From Toxorhynchites rutilus septentrionalis (lineage: Eukaryota; Arthropoda; Insecta; Diptera; Culicidae), in NCBI RefSeq assembly GCF_029784135.1, contig NC_073746.1, forward strand, positions 58,626,097 to 58,690,096: 64,000 nt of DNA. The letters are read 5' to 3'. Position numbers and translations under genes: made by a program. The notes under the pieces are model-generated. The model ran no database searches, had not been told where the DNA came from, and worked only from the letters and a program-made list of their open reading frames with translations. This document shows positions 11,715 to 24,442 of the stretch, in pieces (the first letter of the stretch is position 1; every line of letters starts with the position of its first letter).

Positions 11715-12653
11715 CCGGGGGCAGATTGATCACCAGGGTGAAAATGATCAAATGTTTGTAATGAAAAAAAAACTGATGTTTGAAAGATATTATTGAACTA
11801 AATTTTAAATGTTTCATTCATGACACGTTCAATTATAATCTGTAAGTTCTTACCGTCAGTGGTTCTCAACTAATCGCTCAATAAATTGCATAAAAAAATT
11901 AAGCATCATAAAGAAACATATTTTCAACACATCGGAATGATACTAATAAACGCTAAAAATATTAATTCACACTCAACTGATTCTTTAGGAGTTGAAACAG
12001 TAATCAGTTACAACTACTATTACAAATACAATTACTATTGAAACAAGTGAGAAAAACCTTTTTTACAAAAAAAAAACACCAAAAAAAAAACTTTCAAAAC
12101 TAGCTTATTTGTGATGAATTCAAGCATACGTGATCTCATTGACCTAACCCGGATATGTTCTGATCAGGTTTCCGAAGGGAGTGACTACTTTATGACCAGA
12201 ACAAAATCATGCGACAAATGGAACTTCATGGTTAGTCAAAACAAGCTCATTGGTGACCATTTTAAGGATTCCAAATTAGGATAACCCGGACGGTCTCCGG
12301 TTGACCTGCAGTCCAAACTTTAGATTGAGATATGGGAAAGGCGCGACTACACCTTTAGGTGAATTAAATCTGATTTGGCATCCTAAAATCCTTGAAATAT
12401 CATTTATATTACCAAATTTCTATTCTTTCTCGTGCATATTACACAATAAAATAATGAAAAAATAGATTGATCAATTTCACCCCAAAGGTATGTTTTGAAA
12501 TTTTCTGCCAAAAATTTTGTTTCAACTAAATGTTTCATAGCGTTTTGTATCCTTGGCACCAGAACTGATTTCAAAAATAATTGGGCATAGATTAAACAAA
12601 ACATTTCGGAAATATTCACATTTTTCTGAAAATCGTTATCAATTTGCCCCCCG
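11715..12653. mobile_element. Inverted-repeat element, 0.94 kb
   Basis: The sequence CCGGGGGCAGATTGATCAC (11715-11733) and the reverse complement of 12635-12653 (CGGGGGGCAAATTGATAAC) form a 19-bp inverted repeat with a few mismatches. Exact outer ends are uncertain. A GC-richer core at about 12115-12370 looks foreign to the AT-rich arms and may be an inserted retroposon tail. There is no convincing transposase. Confidence 0.5.
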
Positions 12654-15600
12654 TTTAGGGTTCTAAAAAAATATAACACAAATACACCATTTTCATATAC
12701 TTTTTTACATACTGTATGTCGATTATGTTAAAACTACTATTTGCGAAAATTGCGGACATAGTGGATTGAAAAAGCTCTCAAATCTAATAAAAAAATGTTT
12801 CAATGTTTTTATTATTTAAAGGTGGAAGTTTAACGAATGAATTTAAACCATTCTTAATGGCAAACATCTATCGCGATCGTAATCCACGAAACTTGTTGGT
12901 TCGATTTGCACTTAGTAGATGCACGCTCACATCTCACTTTACCACTGAACGCAATAATGGATACCAAAATACATCTCCTTGCGTAGCGGCAGTGGGTCGC
13001 CAACAACAAGCTCCCCCGAACAAACTGGATTAGATTAATTACACAATCAACTGAAAAGGTGTATTCCCATCATAAATAAACACATGTTTAAGCTGTACCC
13101 TTGTGCCCTTCAACTCCATCAATGTTTTTATTTTCTTTCGTTACTTTTTTTTCACACTAATGCCAAACGGATGATATCCACACACAAAAGCGCGCACACC
13201 AGTTCTGGAAGCTGGCTGAGCATCGTCTCTCACAAGCGACACAAGAGCCGTGAACAGTGCAAGAAAAATGATTATTTTGACATTTCAATATAAACATACA
13301 AATACAAGAATAACTACGCTCATTTGTTTGCCTTCGCCGAATCTTCATCGCTCTGGACTGAACCATGGGTTTAACGCGCTGGAGGTGGCTTACCTATCTC
13401 CCTCTCTGTGTGTGCTGCTGCTCACGACAAAATGGGATATCCGAGTGTAATCTTATTATCGGTAGGATTTGGAATTTTTCAATTAATTATTATTTATTTT
13501 TTTCGTTGTTGTGCGGCGTTGTTGTTGCTGCTGCTGCTGGTTCGAGTTCGATTTCAGCTTGTTTGCCCCGGGTTCCCCGAGGTGGGCACCGAAAGCCAAA
13601 GTCATTTGTGGAACGGTTTTTATTGCTACAACAAACACCTTGACACCCAGCGGGGGGACCGAACGCACGCTGCTCGGTTCGACCAGGGAGTTTGGCCAGA
13701 GGATAAATATTGTCGCACAGGTTCGGAGACCCGCAGCCAGAATGACTCCTCTCGGTCTCCCACCGATGCAGTGACAATAGGGGGCAGAGAAGGCAAGAAA
13801 TCTCGTTCCGAGTTGTTCGGAACGAGCGGCAGGTCGTAAAAATATGGAATTATTCTTTTCTCTATCTTCCTCTCGCCATGTGTGTTTCGGTATGAGGAAT
13901 GAAGAGGAGAAATGTGCTCATATTTATCACTTCTTCTGGCCCGTAGCCAGCGGTCACACACATACCCAATCGGACTCGAACAAGTGCGCCGTGACCACAC
14001 GCAATCAAACCCTTGCGAGAAGTGGTAAAAACGGCTATCTTTCTCTTGCCAAATTCCCTCGTCACTCAGGTGTGGTTCAGCCTGTCCAAATTAGAAGCTC
14101 AGAAATTATCGGTTACGGGAGGAAACGCTGATAGGTCACTGCCACCCAGAGCGTTGATGGCGTGAAATGCTGAATGCTTGATTGGTACCTTCGGTTATTT
14201 GACGTGTTGAAATGGGACCTGGTGTGGTTTCCGGCGGCGCTCGGAGATCACTCACGCAACTGGGTCGGGTCAGGTACGGGAAAGTCCCACGAAAAATTAC
14301 GCGCTAGACCAGTGATCCACTTTTTTTAAGAACAAATTAAAGAAAGAACAAGCACAACCTTCGCACCATTTTCGTTCGAATTATGGTACCTCTTTCTCCA
14401 CTAGAGAAAGCACCTGGTTCTGTGATAATCTTCTTCCACACGCACCTGGGCTACAGCAACCCGTCCCCGGGAATGATCCCTGCCAAACAAAACTCCGCCA
14501 ATGTCGACTTGCTAATGATCGTATTGCATGCGGTCACATGTTGACTTTGCGCCCCCTCTGTTCACCCCCTCAACTCTGTCAGTTCTTGTCGATTGGCAGT
14601 CGTTTCATTGTTGAATTTGCCGACAGTGTTTGAGTTTTTTTTCGCGCTTTTTGCGCTGACAATTTTATCGCCGAGGTGATTATGTGCGATAAATAACGAT
14701 AATGTTCTAATTGTGAACTACAACGGCGACGACGACGACGACGCAGAAGAAGTTTGGTGCGGTGGGGGAAAGTGTGTGAAGGTTTCGCTTGCAAATCCGA
14801 TGCCAGTAATCAGGAAGTGTTAGAAAAAGTATAGTTTCCACCAGCCATAAATATCGCCGGGAAATCGCTGCTAATGATTTGGGTGATTTTTGACGGCAGG
14901 GGGAGGGCACAAAATATCAAGCTTTATTGCGGTGCTGACTGGCGCTGAATCATGCGGTAATGGCATTAGTGCGATCATGTCTAACATGCGGCCCCCAGTA
15001 AGTGTTTGTTTGCTCGCGAGCGAAGAAATTCAAAATGGGTAGAATATTTTTCCCATAATTTGTGAACGCATTCAGCGTGAACTCGAACTTCAGCTGCTTC
15101 GGCTTATTTCACAAAACAAGAAATCGAGCCATTCAGATCACCACCAGCCACCAGCCTGCCAGCCACTCGCAACAAGGTGCACGCAAGATGCGAGCCACAC
15201 AAAAATGAATTCATTAACATTTTCCACCGTCATAATTTATTCAATTGGCCGCAATAAAAATTCTCCACAATTCATATTTATATGTTCGCCTTGGATCGAC
15301 CCTTGCATGCGTTGACCGAAGTGACACTCGAGCCTGCATCGCGCGCGGAGGGGTCCCTGTCGGCCACCATTCTCCATTCATTCATGCAGCTCTTCCCAAA
15401 AGAAGAGCGACCCACCGAATGCCACATTTGGAAAAGAATAGATTTTTTTTCTTTCTCGTATTGTTGTTGTTTATGATCGATCATAATCGATCCTCGGGTT
15501 GCGTGTGTTGCTCCGTGTTTTCGACCACCGGTTTGCCACCTTTCGATCGCCACACGAAATGAAATCGTTTAAGCGCTTCCTTCTTGGGGCATCTCGCGAC

Positions 15601-16040
15601 CGCGGGTAGCAGGGCGAGATCGTCGGCGGTAAATCCGTACAAGGTTTTCCTTATTAGCGCTTTATCGCTTTATTGAAGGGATTTTTGGACTGTCCCGCCT
15701 GCTGTCACTGGGAGCTGGGGGGAGTTGCGTTGGCTTTCATACTTTCCACGGCCAATAAAGCGATAAAAATTCAACGACTCGCCCATTGGAGAGCCCAACG
15801 CTTTGCTCTACTTCTGTGCTGCCAACCGCTCAACCGCACTGAATGTGTGGCGTGAAGAAGTTCCACAAATCAGTTCACGATTTTATGGGAGTGATGAGCG
15901 GCGAGAACGGTTATTCTCGAGGTGTGACGGAGGTTTTGAGGTGGGATATTGGTGAACAGATTGGATTGGAATGGAATGTCCTCACAACTTGACCTGTTGA
16001 AACAGTTAGTGCTATATTATATTCGACAGTATTCTGGCTT
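12654..16040. other. Non-coding block, mostly GC-richer
   Basis: This is exon-free and transposon-poor after about 13000. It holds CTG/CAG runs near 13510-13545 and a GAC run near 14722-14742. It also has a 16-bp perfect palindrome at 15471-15486 (TTATGATCGATCATAA) and several homeodomain-type AT motifs. Overlapping open frames exist on both strands (for example 13408-13839 and 13626-14000) but none resembles a known protein. Candidate regulatory DNA by position only. Confidence 0.4.
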
Positions 16041-17009
16041 CGTTTTTTAAGCGGACTTGATGAACAAGTTAAAGGTGCTGCGTATGAGTCTTTCAAGAGT
16101 GGCGAGACAAACCTTTATAACATCTGGAATGCTCTTGGATTCACTGTACCACTGATAGGCATGTGTTTTTGTTGGTAAAGTTGTATTTCCGTTATTAGAT
16201 TTACCAAACGCGCTGTTTTGAACGTGACATTACCGTTTTTCGACTATTTCGGATCTCGTCTTTTAATCAATTTTGTACCGTATTTTGAATAGAATGAAAA
16301 CAAGATTTATTTTCATTACCATTTTCGAATGAAAAATTGATTGTAATTGGATTAAATTTTTGTTCAGTGTATTGTCAGAGGATGACTCGTCTTGACTGCT
16401 AAACTGTCAGTAGTGCGCAGGGTTTCCAATAATATATTTCAATAATCTGAAGAGTGCTTTTCAAAAAACTGGATCATGAGAAATCGTTCATTTAAAAAAA
16501 ATAGCTTTGATTTATTTAAACAGACTTTTTTTTACCCATTCCAATGCTTGGGAAATAGAGTCTCCTTCGAAGCTTCGTGTAGTATTCATAGGTAGTTCAT
16601 GAAATGGTGAAATAAACCATGATTAATCATATTATTCGAACAGATCAAAACGACGTCTCCCACTATTTAAGCATTACTGTGAAAAAATATTTGAAGATCT
16701 CTTCTTTTAGATCCTCTAAAAAATACAATTTTATTTGGGAGGATTTGGAGTAGTTTTGGCATTTTCTACAGAACACCGACGAATTGAGGAAATGTAAAAA
16801 AACAAATTATAACTCGCCTCGCCTGGCGCAAAGGTTCATGAAGCAGATGAAACACGCTTAAAAAAAGTATATTTTCACTACACGCACCACGCGATAGCGC
16901 GCTGCATTGAATTTGGAAGTGTAAGAAGGAGAAAAATATCACTGAGTTAGGTGTGCAATCGAACGATAAGTGTCAAAAAACAAAAATGGTTAAGAGACGG
17001 GAAGGTGGA
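16041..17009. other. AT-rich non-coding stretch
   Basis: Nothing recognisable was seen apart from AT-rich unique-looking sequence. Confidence 0.45.
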
Positions 17010-17019
17010 GGGAGTGATA

Positions 17020-17260
17020 ATATATATACCCTATGATCAGAAAGTACTGGGAATTTTTAAATTACACAAAATTGGGTTTAATTTGCTTGAAAATTTATTT
17101 TATCTCCTTCAAAATATGATCCAGCTGAAACAACACCCATGTGCCAATGCTTGACCCAGTCCTCCATGCACCCAGGCAGACGAAGGGATGGCCACGCGTT
17201 GTCATGCTGTAGAATAACTTTTACGTGCCTCTGCTTGTATTGTGGCCGTTTGGTGTGCGG
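17020..17260 (-). pseudogene. Mariner C-terminal fragment, internally deleted
   Basis: The minus strand reads KRPQYKQRHVKVILQHDNAW near 17200-17250, the second-aspartate block of mariner (family KVILQHDNARPH). It passes directly to WVKHWHMGVVSAGSYFEGDKIN-like residues (given as DWVKHWH and YFEGDKIN, 17085-17165), the family's extreme C-terminus. The catalytic third acidic region between them is deleted. It is adjacent to a different transposase relic at 17389. Confidence 0.65.
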
Positions 17261-17388
17261 TATTCTACGCTTGCAACTGCAAGAATATTATGTTCAGATA
17301 CCAAATACAGAATAGAGGAGGAACCTCATGCTTTCTAAAAAGTGGAAGTAATCTATTCTTCAATCATTCTACCAGATAATTTTAGCAT

Positions 17389-18060
17389 TTATAGTTCATT
17401 TTGTGGAAAAAGTTGACGATCGCATGCCACACGTGCAAATGGCTTGCCAAACGAGCACTTTTGGCCGAATTTTTCCATCGCAACAGTCGTATCTGCTAAT
17501 GGTACACTCTCTCCAATCGATTTGGTATAAAATTGAGATACCGGCAGCGTTGTGGAATCTTCTTTGACGTATGTTTCGTCATCCATGAGAATGCACTGGT
17601 TGGGATTGTTTAAAACACGTTCATATAGCTTTCGAGCTCGTGTTTTAGCGCGATCTTGCTGCTCCGGTGTTTGTTTGGCCACTTTTTGCTTTTTACAGGT
17701 CTTTATACCATGTCTCTGTTTAATCCGCTGAACCATCTCAACACTGGTTTTGAACATCTTGACCAAATCACGAAAATATGCAGACCTATTCTTCTGAATA
17801 AAATTTACAACTTTTCGGTCCACTTCGGTATTACTTGGTCCGGGTTGTCGTCCACTTCTGCTGAGATCCTCGAAAGAACACTCATTACCAAATTTTGCGA
17901 CGATTCGTTTTACACTTTCTGGACAAAGTTTTATTTTTTTTTGCTATTTTGTGGTATGGTGTACCAGTTGTGCAGAATTTTCTTTTTAGTTTCCAAATAA
18001 TTCCGCGACATTTCGAAAACAACTTTATGACAGCGACTAAACGACTTGTATTTCGATTTT
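17389..18060 (-). pseudogene. DD37E-type transposase pseudogene, 5' part
   Basis: A 144-codon minus-strand frame (17823-17389) carries an MDDETYVKED block with the first catalytic aspartate, closely like MDDETYVKAD of the intact DD37E transposase at 62425-63441. It also has VDRKVVNFIQKN and TRARKLYERVL segments that match the same protein. The N-terminal helix-turn-helix part continues upstream in another frame (KCRGIIWKLKRKF near 18000, then VKRIVAKFG and SRSGRQPG near 17840-17900). A frameshift falls at the T/A run around 17932-17941. The region with the second D and the E is lost. It is an older and different lineage from the intact copy. Confidence 0.75.
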
Positions 18061-20950
18061 TGCCATATAAACAAAGCGGTCTCGGATTACACGACAACAA
18101 AAGTTTACTCGTTTGTGTGTAATAACGTGTTAAATATTTAAGACTACTTTTCAATACACTCCTTATGTTGATGTCATCTTTAGTTCCGATTAGTAAACAT
18201 TTTGGTTTGATTAAACGAATCTTTAGGATGAAAGTTCCACCAAATTTTAAAACGGAATCGAAAGGAGCTAAATTACACAATTTCGGGGAAAATTGGTTTT
18301 TATTGAAACATATGCATATGTCGCATTTCAAGAGATTCTTCATTAGTTTTGGATGACACCCAGTTGTTGCCCGACGATTGAAGTTATTGTCAGATTGGAG
18401 AAAGTTAGCACCTAACTACCCAAAACCAACTAATTGCTTCGAATAACATATAAAAATTCGCTCACTCATAAAACATGACATATAGAAAGTGAATCAGAGT
18501 TGCATCAAAAGCTCATCAACAGTTCTCGCCCCAAAAAGGCGATCTTTATGATCTGTGAAACATTGATTGTTGAAATAAATTGGTTGACAGATTTTATTGC
18601 AACACCAAACAATTAATACGTCCATCACCCGAAATTTTATGGTCAAACCATAGATTGGACCGAGATTTCCTCGCAAAAAACTGAAGTCACCAAGTCATCA
18701 AGTTCAATTTTGGCACATCTCCACCCGCTTAAATCACTAGCTAACCAATCCTCCAACGAGGTTCCAGGGGGTGACGGCGAGGGAGACGGTGGCGCTGGCG
18801 TTGGGCAGCTCAATTGTCATCGCCTCCATTTTCGTTTCAACGGCGTGCAACGATCTCGGAGTGCTCAGACAGCGGGCGCGGTTCTGTCCAAAACTAATCG
18901 CGGTTATTTATTTCAATCTACTGTCGGGCGGGTGTGTTTAGAGCGAGGGGAGGGATGGGTCGGTGGGAGAGCATTGCTAATTTAATTCAATTCCAAGTGC
19001 CATCGACCGGAACTGGTGAATTTCCCCGAACAAAATAAGAGAGAGAGGAAAAAAAACAACGAGGCTCGGAGATACGAGCAATTAATGCAGACATTTTTGT
19101 TGTTGTTGTTTTGGGAGCTGCTTAGAAGCCATGCTACGGCATGAGCGAGAGAGGGGGCGTAATCCGACTTCTTAGGGGGAAATGATTTACGAGATTGGTG
19201 CTGAATCACGTTTCAATTTTCCGCCTGCGAGAGAGTGGCGGGCGCGGTTGGGGTTGGGCTGATGAAGTTATTTGTGGGTGATTTTGAGAATACCTTGTTG
19301 AGATAGTTAAGCTCTGTGGGGTTTGTTTGGCGAAAGAAAATTTCAAGTTATTATCCATGCCTGCGGAGGCTTTGCATAATAATGGACAAAATATATGACT
19401 CGCGATTTTCTCGCGATCATTAGATATGCTATTCAGCGCTTCCGGGCTTGTGGGGATTCGTGTGTGGAGAGGAATCTCGCGCTCCCGAATCGGGCCCCAA
19501 GCGGGACTCTATTTACTGTCATAAATTTTCTTAATGACGTGTGACCTTTTTGCCAGCACTGGTGGCGTCTTCTTCCCGTTTCTCACATGTTGGCATGTGC
19601 TTCTTACTCCTGCTGCTGTTCTGCGCGGACAGACTTAACAAACATGTTGTTAAGAGGCTTTTTTTCTCTCTCTCCTCCGAACAAGTATCCAGATGTGTGG
19701 CGTATTTCTGGCCCTCGACAGCGATTTTTCTTCCAACCTAACAAGAGAGGCGAATCCTAGAGACATGACCAGACACAATGGGTCTGGAATTTCACATGTG
19801 AAAAGGACCACCCACGCAACGCAACGAAGCCCTCGGCATGGTTCAAGGAGACTCAACGTCTCTCGCCTGGTAGTGTTTAACGCGGTTCCCGCCGAAGTAG
19901 CTGAATACTGTCCAGAGGGACAATCCAAGGCGATAAATATGCAAATCACTATCATTAAGTGGCTGCTGAATAGAGGTTGCCACAACAGAGCCCACCTTCG
20001 GAGTGTCGTTTTTTGGCTCTCTTTGCTCATTCAGCAGGAGCTAGAAAAAAAAGAGGAAAAGAGCCTGACGGTCAGCCCTCTATCTCTCTAAATCGTACCA
20101 TTATGCTATCTGGCACGTTCGACCGTTTCTCCGTTCGGATCCCTTATCGTGCGTCACTATCCACTGATGGCTCGTAAAACACACCTTAAGAAGTTGTTAA
20201 CGTGTTAAGGCCCACGAGCAGTAGTTACCGTCCGAAGGTCCACATCAAGTGTTCGTAGTTTGTAGTCGGTTACGGATCAACACATCCGTGCCCTTCCGCC
20301 ATCCCGCCGCGTGTGCGCTTACTATCCCAAATAATCGCTCTATATCGTAAAAATTTGTATCATATTAAAACATTTTTTCTCACTTGACTTAATACCATCG
20401 GAACCCGGAGCCCCGGAATGCATGCGAGGGAATGCGTGTGAGTGGGAAAGACGAGCAGAAAAAAAAACACGCAAACGGGACCCCTTTCGGGATGAATACA
20501 GGGCAATAAAAAAAAAACAAGACAGGAAGAAACAGAAAAAGCACAAACCGAGTGGCCGGCGGCGGAGGTGAAGAGATCGTAATCGACCCGACCAGCGGGC
20601 AATAAATGTAAATGCAGCCACTCTTTAGTTGTTCCGTTGCAACTTTACATGCGTTCCTAAAAGGTGTGTGCGCGAGCCTTTACTGCTGCTGTTACCGTTT
20701 CTTCCCCGGAGGTCATGGTTCGGAAAATTGAATTTTTGCTCCAGCCGATGGAAAGAGTTGTTGCTGTTTTGGCCCGGTGTTGCGCGGCTTAGAACCTCGG
20801 ACAGTTTTGATTGATTAGGGAGGGGGAACATGCGAAAAGGATGTGAGGAATAGGTTCAGTTGCTGCAGTGCTGTTGCGGCTTAATTTCACTCTCTGTGTT
20901 ATGTTAATATTTTTGTGGATCTTAAGCTCTGTGTTGAAGGCGGTGTTCTT
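18061..20950. other. Non-coding stretch, GC-richer from 18.7 kb
   Basis: Nothing coding is supported. From about 18700 the sequence is GC-richer, with GAGA-type purine runs (19035-19060, 19140-19160) and T/A homopolymers. Long overlapping frames around 19650-20090 occur on both strands and look like chance. No transposon was recognised after 18400. Confidence 0.4.
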
Positions 20951-22152
20951 TCGTTTTTTTAATGTCGCGCAATTTACGCATGCAGAGGTGTGTGAATTTG
21001 TTATGTTTTGAAGACCTATTAAACCGTTCTGCACAAACAAATTTGCAATTCGTCCTTGTGCATTTGGAACAATTATATTTATACGAAAGCAGTGCTACTA
21101 TTTCATTGTTAGGTTCTGTAATAGGATTACAGGAAATATACCATAACTATCTCAAAACATTTATGTATCGCTCCAAAAACCATTTCATACTTCTCATACT
21201 AATATGTTTGGCCACATTTTTACATCCCATCTGTTTATTTTGTTACTCATTCAGCAATTCGGCAGTAACAGAACCGAATTTATTCGTGAACATTTTTATC
21301 TCACGATAATTTTGTTGGAAATTATACAGTAGCCATTTACGGCGAAAGAGTATTCCTATCTTATCGAAACATATTTTTTCATTACATTACTGTAGTCATT
21401 TAGGCGTTAGAGTATTCCTACCGCAAATATGCACAGCAATCAGGGTCATAGAGTTTGAATTTCTTTCAATCCGAAAAAACAACTACATTGAAATGACCGA
21501 TTGACAAGATTTTGTTATCATAGATCTTCCCGCCGCTGTCTTCAGTTGTGTGCGTTTGAACAAATTTCCCCTTAAATTGATACTTTGCTTTCTATCAAAA
21601 ACACGGTTTTGAAACAAAATCACTACAAGTGCTCAATCTTTGCACCCGATCAGTAAAAATTTTTATCATTCTATCTCGTATCTCATAAGTAGTGATGCTA
21701 CATTTCCATCTGCCCTTGCAGTGGTCGAAATCTTTTATATTTATACTTTGTCTTCCAAAATCAGTAACAGTAAAATATAAGTGGCATGGATAAATGTGTT
21801 ATATTAGAATGAATCAAGCATCAACTTACTCATTTATATGTTTTGATTATTTCGAAGATAGAATCAATGGGGTTACCTGCACGATATTTTGACGTTGACG
21901 TCGAAAACATGGCTTCCAATCAGAGGGTCTAAAGTAACGAAAAACACAGCTCGTATCACAATAGTCCCACATCACAGGTATTCCGTCTTAATTACGATTC
22001 AATTAGTGTCAGTGACAAATGTATTGGAACTGAGTTACCCAAGGCTGCAAATAAGAGTAAATAAAAAAAGAAATTAGTATATGAACATGGAGCCACCCTC
22101 CCCCCGTAATTTGTGCACGACACCTTATAAGGAAATTAGGACATATTTTTCG
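20951..22152. other. AT-rich stretch with a short tandem duplication
   Basis: A diverged direct repeat of about 31 bp with a period of about 63 bp lies at 21327-21420 (CAGTAGCCATTTAC... and CTGTAGTCATTTA..., both ending AGAGTATTCCTA). No gene or known element was recognised. Confidence 0.4.
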
Positions 22153-22160
22153 TTTGGAAA

Positions 22161-22972
22161 TAGGATTGGGCGATCTAGGATCGATTTACAGAAGATCGAT
22201 CTTTTCCATTCCGATTTCAGATTTTTTGGATCGATCTTTTTTACTCGAGAAAATCAAGAAAATCGATTTTTTTTGGTTTCGATTTTGTCGATCTTATATT
22301 TCGATCTTTTTGTAGATTTGTTTTTCAGTATACATCGATTTCAAACTCACCAAACACCACCACCTAACAATTTTTTCAAACATAATGTCAACATTTGGAT
22401 TGTATCTTCTACGATTTACATTTAGAGACGATTTAGAGACATAACTAGCGACAGTTACTGAAGGGATGTACTGTAACTAGGGGCTCATAGGATCACTGAA
22501 CTAGATGTTGACATCAATTCCGGACGAAATGTTGGTTTCTAGAACTGGCGTCAAAATCAAGAATCGGATTTGACTAAATGACAGACGTATGGTACGATTG
22601 GCTTCAATGGGATAGCTGTCTGCAGAGATCTAGGCAGATACTAGTTGTTGAATTTCTAATTATTCTTTTTCAATTAATGTATTTAATAAAACGACTCCTT
22701 GAGGCACAAGATGAATGTCCTGGATTTTTTTTCTGGACTTCAAACATTTTTGTGGAACAAAACGAAATGCTTCTGATGTTTCATTATAAATATGAAATTT
22801 GTATTCCCAGTTTAAAGAAAAGGTGACACTCCTATAGAATAAGCAGATAACATGGAATTTTTTTTTCGATTTTCCAAAGATCGGTTCTTTGGTACCGATT
22901 TATAATCAGAGGATCGATCCTTACGCCGTTTGGAAAATCGATCGATCTTTTTATAAAAATCGCCCAATCCTA
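22161..22972. mobile_element. MITE with 8-bp target duplication
   Basis: A 14-bp perfect terminal inverted repeat, TAGGATTGGGCGAT, lies at 22161-22174 with its reverse complement at 22959-22972. The flanking octamers are TTTGGAAA (22153-22160) and TTCGGAAA (22973-22980), a one-mismatch 8-bp target site duplication. An 8-bp duplication is typical of hAT and P superfamilies. Both arms carry many GATCGAT motifs, which may be transposase binding sites. There is no transposase, so the element is non-autonomous. Confidence 0.8.
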
Positions 22973-22980
22973 TTCGGAAA

Positions 22981-23620
22981 TACTTACATATTTGCATTGA
23001 TTTATAGGGTACACAGCCTGGAAGCTGTTTATAATCTTAAAATGTGTATTATTCGTCGTCCGTTACGAAAATGTGGTCCAAAAATAAGCAAAAACACTAT
23101 GACACTATGAAAACATTTCATTTTGTACGTTCGTTTCGCTACTTCACTTTTTGACGTAGGATTGCGTCTTTCGGAAACATCTTGAGGATACAAATTAGAA
23201 AATTAACGGGTGCATCACAAAAAAAGGTTCACATTTGAGCGCTTATTGCTTAAACATTTCTTGGTGGATTTTCGAGATTTCGGCACCACTCTGTTTGGAT
23301 TCTCCCTAACAATCTATTACAATACAGATAATTACAAAACATTTAATAGTAAATATGTTCAAACAGCGTTAAAACGAGAGCCTCTAAATTCCCATGCGTA
23401 TTTTGTTAAAAATTGTCAAAATGAACGTTCAACGAATAATGTAACGTAATCCACTTCAACTGTGCATGACATGTCTCGAACAAAAGCCTTCAACTTTTGT
23501 AAAATCGTCTTTTTAACATGCGAACCAAATTTATAACCGAAAGTTGAGAATTTTTTCTCGATATTGAACATTGCTTATCCGTTTTGGGGTAACTTATTTT
23601 CGTATTTATCACTAGAACTA
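22981..23620. other. AT-rich non-coding spacer
   Basis: No feature was recognised between two inverted-repeat elements. Confidence 0.45.
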
Positions 23621-24440
23621 GGGTAAATGATCTTGGTTTGTCCAATTTAGGGTGTTTTTATGCAACAAGTAAATGCAAATCGATTTTTCTTAATGAAAAT
23701 CACATATGATCGATACAAGTTTGGATTTGTTGAAAAGCCCCAAGTAAGGCGTTGAAATTAATAAAATTTTTATGTTTTTTTAACGATTTTCCTCAAAAGA
23801 AATTATGATCATGGTTTGACCACCTCTGATCATGGTTTGTCCAAAAAATGATCATGGATTGTCCGGTTTTAGAAATCACCATTTTTGAATGAATAAATTG
23901 GAATTTTCACGTAGATGTTGTATTTATCATTGCTTGAGTTCATTGTCATCATATTGATCCATTTATCATTTAGGCTTTCTTCAGAATATTGCCTTTTCTC
24001 GGTCATTTTAAAAGAGTGCACCTCAACACACTCAACATACAGAAACTTTGTTTCTGCTATGATTGGACAACTCATGATCAGAATTGAGCTCATCTAAATG
24101 CGTTAATTACATGGCTTAGCTATGTGAATCTGATAAGCATGATGTTTACAATATTTGTAAGTGTTATAATCCAGAAAAGGTCTGAGTTAGCTCAAATGAG
24201 GGGCGCATTGACACCAATAGAAGCTGTATCTTATAAGCCTTTTAAAAAAACTTGTGAATCCGTAAAAATATACTATAAAACTACTGTAAATCATGGAAAA
24301 GACAATTTGATTTATATGTTTTGAAAAATTCGAATACCTGATTTGACAAAGGTGTGCTGAATTAGAGCATTCAAAAAAAAAAAAAAAAATGGACAAACTA
24401 TGATCATATTTTCGACTGGACAAACCAAAATCATTTACCT
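23621..24440. mobile_element. TA-flanked 820-bp inverted-repeat element
   Basis: The 24-bp ends (23621-23644 and 24417-24440) are inverted repeats with two mismatches (GGGTAAATGATCTTGG on the left), and TA lies immediately outside both (23619-23620, 24441-24442). Inside the left arm three copies of TGATCATGGTTTGTCC-like sequence occur at about 23808-23865, and related inverted copies lie near 24062-24085 and 24390-24405. The terminal and subterminal repeats thus share the TTTGTCC word. TA duplication suggests mobilisation by a Tc1/mariner-type enzyme. No transposase is encoded. Confidence 0.75.
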
Positions 24441-24442
24441 TA

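Noticed and set aside
13408..14000. Long open frames on both strands (up to 143 codons)
   Set aside because: They overlap each other on opposite strands, are low in complexity and show no known domain or splice context.
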